Shown: piece after piece, positions 16,736 through 23,152 of the stretch | Numbering within the stretch: position 1 is the first letter of the stretch | Layout: the number at the start of each line of letters is the position of its first letter | NCBI RefSeq assembly: GCF_013344685.1 | Contig: NZ_CP050137.1 | Span: 4,209,001-4,273,000 of the forward strand | Source of the DNA: Sphingomonas sp. CL5.1 | GTDB taxonomy: Bacteria > Pseudomonadota > Alphaproteobacteria > Sphingomonadales > Sphingomonadaceae | DNA: 64,000 bases | Reading direction: 5' to 3' | The notes under the pieces: generated by a model | Told to the model about the DNA's origin: nothing | The model's input: the letters and a program-made list of their open reading frames with translations, nothing else | The model's database searches: none | Made by a program: the position numbers and the translations under genes

Positions 16736-17602
16736 TCACGCCGCCACCGCCACGACATCCGCGACGGGCTGCTGGAAGGGACGCTCGCGCAGCCGGTCGC
16801 TCGACAATTGCCGCGCGGCGAGGCGGCGGGCGAGATAATCGTAGAAGAACCAGTCCCCGGCGCGCGCACCCAAGGCGAGGTAGCAAAGCCGCTCCGTCAC
16901 CGTCCACCGCACCGAGGCGCGATCACGCTTGCGCGGCGCGGGCGCGCACCACAGGGCGGCGCCATAGCCGATCGAGCCGTGCGGCAGCAGCCGGTGCATC
17001 ACCTCGTGATCCTCCAGCACCAGATTCCACCGTGCCGGATCGAAACCGCCCGCGCGGCGCAGCGCGGCGGTGCGGAACAATTGCCCGGCGCCGCCCGCGT
17101 GGCACTGGCTGGGGAACAGCCGCGCGACGAGGCAGATCTGGAACGTCCCCGCGATGCGTTCGACAAGCCGCGCGCGGCGCGACACGAAATAGGCCCCCGC
17201 CGCCGCGCGCCCGGTTTGCTCGATCAGCGCCTGGCCGGCGGCGAGGTAGTGCGGCGGATACCAGCTATCGGCGTCGCAGGTCGCGACATAGGGCGTCGTC
17301 ACGAAGGGCAGGCCGGCGGCCAGAGCCGAAACCTTGCCCGGACGGCGCTCATGCACTAGCACATAAGGCAGGCCGTGATCGCGGGCCGCGCCGACCGCCA
17401 CTTCCGCGCTGCCGTCCGTGCTGCCGTTGTCGATCAGGATCAGGAACGGCGGTTCCGACTGACCGGCCAGGCTCGCCACCGTATCGCGCAGGTAATCCCG
17501 CTCGTTGAAGAACGGCAGCAGCACCGACCAGCCCCGCTTGCGGGAGTCCCCCTCGGCTATCGCGGCGCCAAGCCCGACCGCGCCCGTGAAATCCTGAAAC
17601 AC
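16736..17602 (-). CDS. Family 2 glycosyltransferase
   Basis: A GT2-fold transferase of 288 residues from the preferred GTG start at 17602, which follows GGGGAAG. An in-frame ATG at 17656 would add 18 residues but has no RBS. Visible motifs are WSVLLPFFNERDYLRDTVASL (nucleotide-sugar fold), ILIDNGSTDGSAEVA, the DXD motif in ATCDADSWYPPHYLA, and LEDHEVMHRLLPHGSIGYG (the ED-x-E-like catalytic region). There are no clear C-terminal membrane helices, so it is cytoplasmic or peripheral. It is the first gene of the run that continues with the deacetylase and the FecI/FecR/receptor trio. Acceptor and sugar are unknown. Confidence 0.82.
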   Translation of the reverse strand: MFQDFTGAVGLGAAIAEGDSRKRGWSVLLPFFNERDYLRDTVASLAGQSEPPFLILIDNGSTDGSAEVAVGAARDHGLPYVLVHERRPGKVSALAAGLPFVTTPYVATCDADSWYPPHYLAAGQALIEQTGRAAAGAYFVSRRARLVERIAGTFQICLVARLFPSQCHAGGAGQLFRTAALRRAGGFDPARWNLVLEDHEVMHRLLPHGSIGYGAALWCAPAPRKRDRASVRWTVTERLCYLALGARAGDWFFYDYLARRLAARQLSSDRLRERPFQQPVADVVAVAA

Positions 17603-17695
17603 GCCGCTTTCTTCCCCTGATCGACGATGTGGCCGGTTTTCCCCTCCCGGCCACATCAGCCATGACGGCGCCGCCGCGCGCGACCCGCACGGGCG

Positions 17696-17715
17696 CCGCG
17701 AAAAAATTTTCGCGG
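17696..17715. repeat. AT-cored palindrome between glycosyltransferase and folK
   Basis: CCGCGAAAA-AA-TTTTCGCGG has 9-bp arms around two bases and sits in the 158-bp divergent gap between the glycosyltransferase and folK starts. The A/T core stands out in this GC-rich DNA. With so short a loop it is more likely a protein site or a promoter element than a terminator. Confidence 0.4.
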
Positions 17716-17760
17716 AAAATGGGGATGGATCTCCGGTTATCGGCTAGGGCCTCGCGGGCG

Positions 17761-18258
17761 ATGACGCACGGCTATCTGATCGCGCTCGGCTCCAATCGCC
17801 GCGGCCGCCACGGCGACCCGCGCGCGGAGCTGCGCGCGGCACTGGCGGCGATCGGCGCGCGGCGGGTGTCGCCGATCGTTACGTCCGCGCCGCTCGGCCC
17901 GTCGAATCGCGCTTATGCCAATGCCGTCGCGCTGGTGGGGGATGCGGCCGACCCGCCCGCGATGCTCGCCCGCCTCAAGCGGATCGAGCGCGATTTCGGG
18001 CGGCGGCGCGGGCGGCGCTGGGGGACGCGGGTGATCGACCTAGACATCATCGCCTGGTCGGGCGGGGCGTGGGAATCACCCGGCCTCGTCATCCCCCACG
18101 CGGCCTTTCGCGAGCGCGATTTCGTGCTCCGCCCGCTTGCCGCGCTGATGCCCGGCTGGCGCGATCCGCTGACCGGACTTTCCGCGCGACAGCTTCACGC
18201 ACGGTTGACCCGGCGGCGCGCGCTCCCTAACCGGCGTTTCGCTGGTGCGGGTCCGTAG
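17761..18258 (+). CDS. folK: 6-hydroxymethyl-dihydropterin pyrophosphokinase
   Basis: A 165-residue HPPK of the folate pathway, transferring pyrophosphate from ATP to 6-hydroxymethyl-7,8-dihydropterin. Motifs: YLIALGSNRRG at the start, SNRAYANAVALV, and the signature RWGTRVIDLDIIAW with the two Mg2+-binding aspartates, then LVIPHAAFRERDFVLRPLAAL. The ATG at 17761 places the GSN motif at the usual distance, although the RBS is weak and an upstream ATG at 17725 is open. Its last codons and TAG stop (18256-18258) lie inside the adjacent tRNA-Lys gene, so the two overlap by 10 bases on the same strand. Confidence 0.93.
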   Translation: MTHGYLIALGSNRRGRHGDPRAELRAALAAIGARRVSPIVTSAPLGPSNRAYANAVALVGDAADPPAMLARLKRIERDFGRRRGRRWGTRVIDLDIIAWSGGAWESPGLVIPHAAFRERDFVLRPLAALMPGWRDPLTGLSARQLHARLTRRRALPNRRFAGAGP

Positions 18259-18324
18259 CTCAGTCGGTAGAGCAAGCGACTTTTAATCGAGAGGTCCCGG
18301 GTTCGAATCCCGGCGGACCCACCA
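18249..18324 (+). tRNA. tRNA-Lys (anticodon TTT)
   Basis: A 76-nt cloverleaf with encoded CCA. Acceptor GGGTCCG pairs with CGGACCC, the D-arm is GCTCAGTCGGTAGAGC, the anticodon loop is CTTTTAA with TTT at 18282-18284, and the T-arm is CCGGGTTCGAATCCCGG. The first ten bases are shared with the 3' end of folK, so the tRNA is probably processed from a folK transcript or transcribed from a promoter inside folK. Confidence 0.97.
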
Positions 18325-18354
18325 GCGCCCCCAGGCGGACAGGTCCGTGACGGC

Positions 18355-18388
18355 GCAGGCCCGGACGCGGGTAGGCGACCGGGCCTGC
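18355..18388. terminator. Hairpin between tRNA-Lys and the convergent gene
   Basis: GCAGGCCCGG at 18355-18364 pairs with CCGGGCCTGC at 18379-18388 (10 bp, 14-nt loop). No U-tract follows on either strand, so it is at best a weak or shared terminator for tRNA-Lys and the convergent gene ending at 18398. Confidence 0.45.
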
Positions 18389-18397
18389 CGTTGGCCG

Positions 18398-18772
18398 TCA
18401 GCGGCAGCGCACGTTGCCGCGGTCGACCGAGCGGCCGAGCAGCGCGCCGCCCGCGCCGCCGATGAGCGTGCTGAGCGTGTCGCCGCCGATCGCATTGCCG
18501 AGCAGACCGCCGGCGAGGCCGCCGATCACCAGCCCGGTGGAGCCGTCGCTGCGCCGGCAGTAATAGCGCCCGTCGCGGCCGCGGTAGATGCGGTCGTTGC
18601 GCGTCAGGCGGCGCTCGCGATAGCGGCCGGGCCGATAGGCGCGTGAGGCATCCCAGCCCTGCCGATCGCCCTGCCAGCGATAATCGCGATGCTGCGCCAT
18701 CGCCGGCACCGGCAACGCGACAGGCATCGCGACAGCGGCGGCGGCGAGGACGGCGGCTAATCTGATACGCAT
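18398..18772 (-). CDS. Glycine-zipper 2TM-type envelope protein
   Basis: A 124-residue exported protein. The signal peptide is MRIRLAAVLAAAAVAMPVAL ending near PAMAQ. A Tyr/Arg-rich middle follows (YRPGRYRERRLTRNDRIYRG, then DGRYYCRRSDGSTG). The C-terminal glycine zipper is LVIGGLAGGLLGNAIGGDTL and LIGGAGGALLGRSVD, the 2TM zipper seen in Rick_17kDa-type surface antigens. Start ATG at 18772 with AAGGAG 8 bases upstream. Such proteins sit in or against the outer membrane and are common in sphingomonads. No specific function can be assigned. Confidence 0.8.
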   Translation of the reverse strand: MRIRLAAVLAAAAVAMPVALPVPAMAQHRDYRWQGDRQGWDASRAYRPGRYRERRLTRNDRIYRGRDGRYYCRRSDGSTGLVIGGLAGGLLGNAIGGDTLSTLIGGAGGALLGRSVDRGNVRCR

Positions 18773-18849
18773 GGAATGTCTCCTTTTTGCGGAGACAGGA
18801 ACGCCTGCGTCACGGTTTAGGTTCAATCGGGCCGCTTTCGGCCCCGTCG

Positions 18850-19995
18850 CTAACGCGAGCGGCCGCGCGCGCTCACCGGCCACAGATCGACCAAGGTGTT
18901 GCCGCTGACGACGTGATACCAGTCGTACAGGTTGACGGTCGGGTCGCAGTGCGGCGCGTTGAGCGAGACGATCGCGTCCAGCGCCGGAAGCTCGCCCGCC
19001 GGGTGGACCAGCGCGCCCTGCTCGTCGCCCATGAAGAAATAGACCGTCCCCTCCGCCGCGCCGGCAGCGATCAGCGGCGGCTTGGCATCGGTCGCCAGCG
19101 ACTTGATGCCGGCGTCCACCGTCACCAACCCCGGCGAATTGGCGCTGATGACGCGGGTGTCGATCAGCAGCGAGGTCTCGAACGGCACCTCGCCTTCCTC
19201 CGGCGTCAGCGCGCAGGCGCGATACTGATCGTCCATGAAGACATAGGAGCCGACCTGCAACTCGGTGAACAGGCCGAGCGTCGCGTCGATGCGGTGGGTG
19301 CCGGTGCCGCCGCCGGAGACGATCGGCGGCTTGCCCCCCGCCGCCTCCAGAGCGGCGAGGACGGCGCGAAGATAATTGGCCCGCTCGCGCATCGCCGCAT
19401 CGCGCTCTGCGAAACTCTCGATATGCTGCTGCGAGCCGCAATAATATTGCACGCCGCCGTAATGCAGTCCTGGCTCCGCGACGATCGCGCGGTAGAGTTC
19501 CACCGCCGCTTCCGGGCTGGCGACACCGGTGCGGTGGATGCCGGGATCGACGTCGATCAGGAGCGTCAGCGGCCGTCCGCCACGCGCCGTCACCGCCGCC
19601 GCGATGGCGCGCGCGCCGACCGGATTGTCCGCGACGCACATCAGCCCCTCGGCCCGCTCGTTGAGCGCGACCAGCCGCTCGATCCCCGGCGCGGAGAGGA
19701 TCGGCGAGGTGATCAATATCCCTTCGATCCCGCTGTCCGCCAGCGCCTCCGCCTCGCCCAGCTTGGCGCAGCATTGCCCCAGCGCGCCGGCGGCGATCTG
19801 GCGGCGGGCGATCGCGGCGCTCTTGTGCGTCTTGGCGTGCGGGCGCAGCTTCAGCCCGTTCGCGGCGGCGAAATCGGCCATGCGCGCGATATTGCGGTCT
19901 AGCGCGTCGCGATCGACCACCAGCACGGGCGTGTTGAGATCGCGCCGCGATCCCTGACGGCCGACCAGATGGCGGTGGAGTTCCTCGTCGGTCAT
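18850..19995 (-). CDS. D-threonine aldolase / DSD1-type PLP enzyme
   Basis: A 381-residue fold-type III PLP enzyme of the alanine-racemase-like D-threonine aldolase and D-serine dehydratase family. The PLP lysine is in LKLRPHAKTHKSAAIARRQ near residue 50. The phosphate-binding glycines are in PPIVSGGGTGTHRID. The C-terminal metal site, NAPHCDPTVNLYDWYHVV, has the His-x-Cys pair that binds Zn2+ in eukaryotic D-serine dehydratase and a divalent metal in D-threonine aldolase. It would cleave or dehydrate a beta-hydroxy-D-amino acid. It is the last gene of the operon that begins with the TonB receptor at 25381, 13 bp after the ALO-type oxidase. The substrate is not evident. Confidence 0.85.
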   Translation of the reverse strand: MTDEELHRHLVGRQGSRRDLNTPVLVVDRDALDRNIARMADFAAANGLKLRPHAKTHKSAAIARRQIAAGALGQCCAKLGEAEALADSGIEGILITSPILSAPGIERLVALNERAEGLMCVADNPVGARAIAAAVTARGGRPLTLLIDVDPGIHRTGVASPEAAVELYRAIVAEPGLHYGGVQYYCGSQQHIESFAERDAAMRERANYLRAVLAALEAAGGKPPIVSGGGTGTHRIDATLGLFTELQVGSYVFMDDQYRACALTPEEGEVPFETSLLIDTRVISANSPGLVTVDAGIKSLATDAKPPLIAAGAAEGTVYFFMGDEQGALVHPAGELPALDAIVSLNAPHCDPTVNLYDWYHVVSGNTLVDLWPVSARGRSR

Positions 19996-20008
19996 GGCCC
20001 TTGCCTCC

Positions 20009-21271
20009 CTAGATGCCGAACAGCCGCGCCAGATCGGCGTTGACGAACTTGCCCGCCGGATCGACCGCGGCGCGCACCTTCAGGAAATCGCCGGTGCGCG
20101 GATAGAGCGCGTGGACGTCCTCCGCGCGCAACGTGTGACGCTTGGCCCAGTGCGGCCGCCCGTTCGCGCCGCGCAGCACCGGCTCGATCCCGGCGAACAG
20201 GTCGCGCCACGGCATCCGCGCATATTGGTGGAAGGAGATCGACGCGCCGGGGCCGCGATTGAACGGCGACATCCAGATATCGTCCTCGGCCACCAGCCGG
20301 AACTCGAACGGAAAAGCCACGGGCAGCTTCTTGCGACGGATATAGGAAATCGCTTCCAGCAGGGTCGGCATCCCGTCCGCGCGGGGCAGCTCATATTCCA
20401 TTTCCTCGAAGCGGATCGTGCGGTCGCCGGGGAAGATCTGCCACGCCGGGCCGACGCGGCGTGACGGCTTGCTGCTCAGCCGCATCATCAGCCGTTGCAG
20501 CGAGGGGATCAGGAAATTCGCCTTGCGGCTCAGCTCGCAGGCGATGCGGAACGGGCGCTCGTCGATATCGCTCGAACGCGGCATCAATCCTTCGCCCGCA
20601 ACCGGCTGGAGGCTCTTGAAGATCACCGTGTCGGCATAAGGGAAGACGAAGAACTCGAAATGCCGCGTGGCGGCGCCCAGTTCCTGCCAGCGCTCCGCCA
20701 TCTCGCCGAGCGGCCGCGCCTCGACCCGTTCCTCCAGATAATAGGCCGGCAGCACGTTGACCCGGATGCGCGTCGCCACGCCGAACAGGCCGAGCGAGAT
20801 GCGCTGCGCCTGAAAGAGATCGGGGTTGCGCGCCGCATCGCAGATCACCAGCGAGCCATCCGCCAGCATCAGCTCGAACGCGAGCACCTGCGTCGAGAGG
20901 CTGCCGAGATCCTTGCCGGTGCCGTGCGTGCCGGTGGCGGTGGCGCCGGCCAGCGATTGCGGGTTCACATCGCCCTGGTTGATGAGCGACAGGCCCTCGT
21001 TCCACAACGCCTCGGTCAGCCGTGCGAGGCTCCAGCCGGCGGGCACCCAGGCGCTCGCGCGGTCGGCGGCGATCTCGATCGGCACGGCATAGTCGCCCAT
21101 GTCGATCAGCGTGCCGCCCGTCTCGCACAAGGGCATGAAGGAATGGCCCGCGCCGCGCACGCGCACCTTCGACGCGGCGAGGATCGCGGCGCGCAACTCC
21201 GCCTCGCCGCGCGGCTTCGCGATCGCCTGCGGCCGCGCGTTCACGCTTCCCGACCAGTTATGCCATTCCAT
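20009..21271 (-). CDS. FAD-linked oxidase of the arabinono-/gulono-lactone oxidase family
   Basis: A 420-residue VAO-fold flavoprotein. The FAD pyrophosphate segment KVRVRGAGHSFMPLCETGGTLID contains the GHS motif whose His is the usual covalent FAD attachment in this family. The second FAD segment is SLAGATATGTHGTGKDLGSLSTQV. The C-terminal ALO domain includes GRPHWAKRHTL (like the HWGK substrate-site motif) and ends YPRTGDFLKVRAAVDPAGKF. Relatives oxidise aldonolactones or alditols with O2. Within the operon it lies between the TetR regulator and the D-threonine-aldolase-like gene, so it may oxidise a sugar- or polyol-derived substrate taken up by the receptor and MFS protein. That link is inference. 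Confidence 0.85.
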   Translation of the reverse strand: MEWHNWSGSVNARPQAIAKPRGEAELRAAILAASKVRVRGAGHSFMPLCETGGTLIDMGDYAVPIEIAADRASAWVPAGWSLARLTEALWNEGLSLINQGDVNPQSLAGATATGTHGTGKDLGSLSTQVLAFELMLADGSLVICDAARNPDLFQAQRISLGLFGVATRIRVNVLPAYYLEERVEARPLGEMAERWQELGAATRHFEFFVFPYADTVIFKSLQPVAGEGLMPRSSDIDERPFRIACELSRKANFLIPSLQRLMMRLSSKPSRRVGPAWQIFPGDRTIRFEEMEYELPRADGMPTLLEAISYIRRKKLPVAFPFEFRLVAEDDIWMSPFNRGPGASISFHQYARMPWRDLFAGIEPVLRGANGRPHWAKRHTLRAEDVHALYPRTGDFLKVRAAVDPAGKFVNADLARLFGI

Positions 21272-21295
21272 TCGCCCCGTTCTCCGTTGCCCGGC

Positions 21296-21967
21296 CTAGC
21301 TGAAGGTCGCGAAATAATGCGCGAACAGCAGGCACACTTCCCTGTTGATGATATCGGCGTCGCGGTCCGGCTCCTCGACCACCATCTCGATCGCGGCGTA
21401 GCTCAGCTCGACCGTCATGCGCGTCACCACCTCCAGCCGGCGCGGATCGGTGGCGGGGTAAAGCTCGCGCATGTGTCTGAGGAAATGCGCCGCCACCATG
21501 TCGCGCGAGCGAAAGCGGATGTCCTGAAGCACCGGCACCGCGCGCAGCGCGCGGCCGATCGCGAGGCCGCCGGGAAAGTCGCGCTGGATCGCCACCATCC
21601 GCTCGTGGATCGCCAGCGTCTTGGCGAGGCGATCCTCGAACGTATCGCCAGCGAGGCCGCCCGCGTCGGCCCAGGCGATCACCTCGTCGTCCTGCGCGCG
21701 CATCAGCCGGTCGCCGAGCTCCTTCAGCACCGCGTATTTGTTCGGGAAATAGCGATAGAGCGCCGGCGGCGAGAGGCCCGCCGCCTCGCAGATCAGGTTG
21801 GTGGTGAGCTGCTCGAACCCGATGCGCTCGAGCAACTGGCCGGCGGTCTCGAGGATCAGCTCGAACGTGTCCTGCGCGCGCGCCTGCCGGGGGCGCAGCT
21901 TGGTGGCCAGCGCCGGCTTTCTGGCGCGCGGGCGGCGCGCGCGGGCGGGGATCGCGGTATCGGTCAT
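21296..21967 (-). CDS. TetR-family transcriptional regulator
   Basis: A 223-residue TetR regulator. After a basic N-terminal tail (ARARRPRARKPALATKLRPRQ) the HTH runs from about residue 30 to 80: TFELILETAGQLLERIGFEQ, NLICEAAGLSPPALYRYFPNK. The C-terminal ligand domain is not assignable. The ATG at 21967 overlaps the stop of the MFS gene by 4 bp, so it is encoded within the operon it most likely controls. No convincing palindrome adjoins it. The AT-rich region upstream of the receptor gene (25382-25520) is the probable operator area. Confidence 0.88.
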   Translation of the reverse strand: MTDTAIPARARRPRARKPALATKLRPRQARAQDTFELILETAGQLLERIGFEQLTTNLICEAAGLSPPALYRYFPNKYAVLKELGDRLMRAQDDEVIAWADAGGLAGDTFEDRLAKTLAIHERMVAIQRDFPGGLAIGRALRAVPVLQDIRFRSRDMVAAHFLRHMRELYPATDPRRLEVVTRMTVELSYAAIEMVVEEPDRDADIINREVCLLFAHYFATFS

Positions 21968-23151
21968 GCGGCGCGCGTGAGGATTACGGCGCGGCGAGTC
22001 AAATGGACCGCCAGCACGATCGCCATCGCCGCCGCCATCGTCCCCGCGCCGAGCAGCGCGCAGCCGCGCACGTCGTTGTCGCTCACCACCAGCGAGGCGA
22101 GCAGCGGGCCGATGCTGCATCCGAGCAGCGCCGCGCCCGAGCCGAGCACGGCGGCGCGACGCGTCGGGTCCGCCTCGATCACGAACGGGGTGAGCAGCGG
22201 GGCGGAGAACATCCACAGCCCGCCGAACAATGCCGAGCCGGCGAGGAACACCCCCTGCCCCGGCAACCGCGCGAACAGCAGCATCAGCGCCGCCATCGCC
22301 ACCTGCGAGCCGAGCAGCGCCGGCAGCCAGCGCATCCGCCCGGCGAGCAATGTCGCCAGCGTGCCGCCCACTACCTGCGCCGCCAGCGACAGCGACAGCG
22401 CGAGGTCGGCGGTGCCGGCGGGATGCCCCGCCTGGCGCGACAGCGGCTCGACATAGATCCACACCGCCAGGATCGCGGCGTTGAAGCAGAACGCCCCGGC
22501 CAGCGCCGTCAGCCCGCGCGGAGACGGCAGGCCGCCAGGCTCGTCGACGGCGACCGGCAGCGGCTCGAACGCGCGCGGCACCGCGAAGCCGGCGAGCGCG
22601 GCGGCGAGGCTCATCGCCGCCAGCACCGCGAAGCCGCCGTCCGCGCCGTAAGGGCGCACCACCCACGGCCCGAGCGTGGCGACGACGACGAATTGCGCCA
22701 GCGTCTGCACGGTCAGATAGATCGCCGCCCAGCGCTCCGGACGCGGCGCGCGGACGATCATGGCGGTCATCAGCCAGATCAGCGCGCCGCTCGGCACGCC
22801 GTTCAGCCCGCGCACCACGACCAGCGCCCAGCCGTCGCACCACATGGTCGCGGCGTTGAGCAGCGCCATCAGCAGCCCGCAGGCGATCGTCAGCGGGCGC
22901 AGCCGGCGCGTGCCGGCCAGCGCCCCGGTCAGCCCGGCGGCGAGACCCATGGCGAGCAGCTCGACCATCCCGGCCTGCCCGATCTGCGCCGCGCTCAACC
23001 GCCCGGCATGTTCGAGCGCGCCGAGCAGCAGCGGCCCGACCCCCGCGAACATGATGCCGGTGACGCCGGCGAACAATGTCGCCGCCATCTCGATCGCGGC
23101 GGGCCGTGGACCGAGCCACGCGCGCTCTTCCGCACGAGGCCCGACGCTCAT
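21964..23151 (-). CDS. MFS transporter
   Basis: A 395-residue membrane protein with about 12 hydrophobic segments and the MFS pattern: a first helix in MAATLFAGVTGIMFAGVGPLLLG, the loop GALAGTRRLRPLTIACGLLM after helix 2, and a second-half counterpart TLLAGRMRWLPALLGSQVA. It starts one base downstream of the TonB receptor stop (receptor stop at 23153-23155) and ends in a 4-bp overlap with tetR. Together with the receptor it would give a complete outer- and inner-membrane route for one solute. Confidence 0.85.
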   Translation of the reverse strand: MSVGPRAEERAWLGPRPAAIEMAATLFAGVTGIMFAGVGPLLLGALEHAGRLSAAQIGQAGMVELLAMGLAAGLTGALAGTRRLRPLTIACGLLMALLNAATMWCDGWALVVVRGLNGVPSGALIWLMTAMIVRAPRPERWAAIYLTVQTLAQFVVVATLGPWVVRPYGADGGFAVLAAMSLAAALAGFAVPRAFEPLPVAVDEPGGLPSPRGLTALAGAFCFNAAILAVWIYVEPLSRQAGHPAGTADLALSLSLAAQVVGGTLATLLAGRMRWLPALLGSQVAMAALMLLFARLPGQGVFLAGSALFGGLWMFSAPLLTPFVIEADPTRRAAVLGSGAALLGCSIGPLLASLVVSDNDVRGCALLGAGTMAAAMAIVLAVHLTRRAVILTRAA

Positions 23152-23152
23152 G

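Noticed and set aside
15927..17602. Hopanoid biosynthesis cluster, because of the HpnK-like deacetylase
   Set aside because: No squalene-hopene cyclase, HpnG, HpnH or HpnJ gene is present, and the glycosyltransferase is shorter than HpnI. The family includes ChbG-type enzymes, so only a general deacetylase call is safe.
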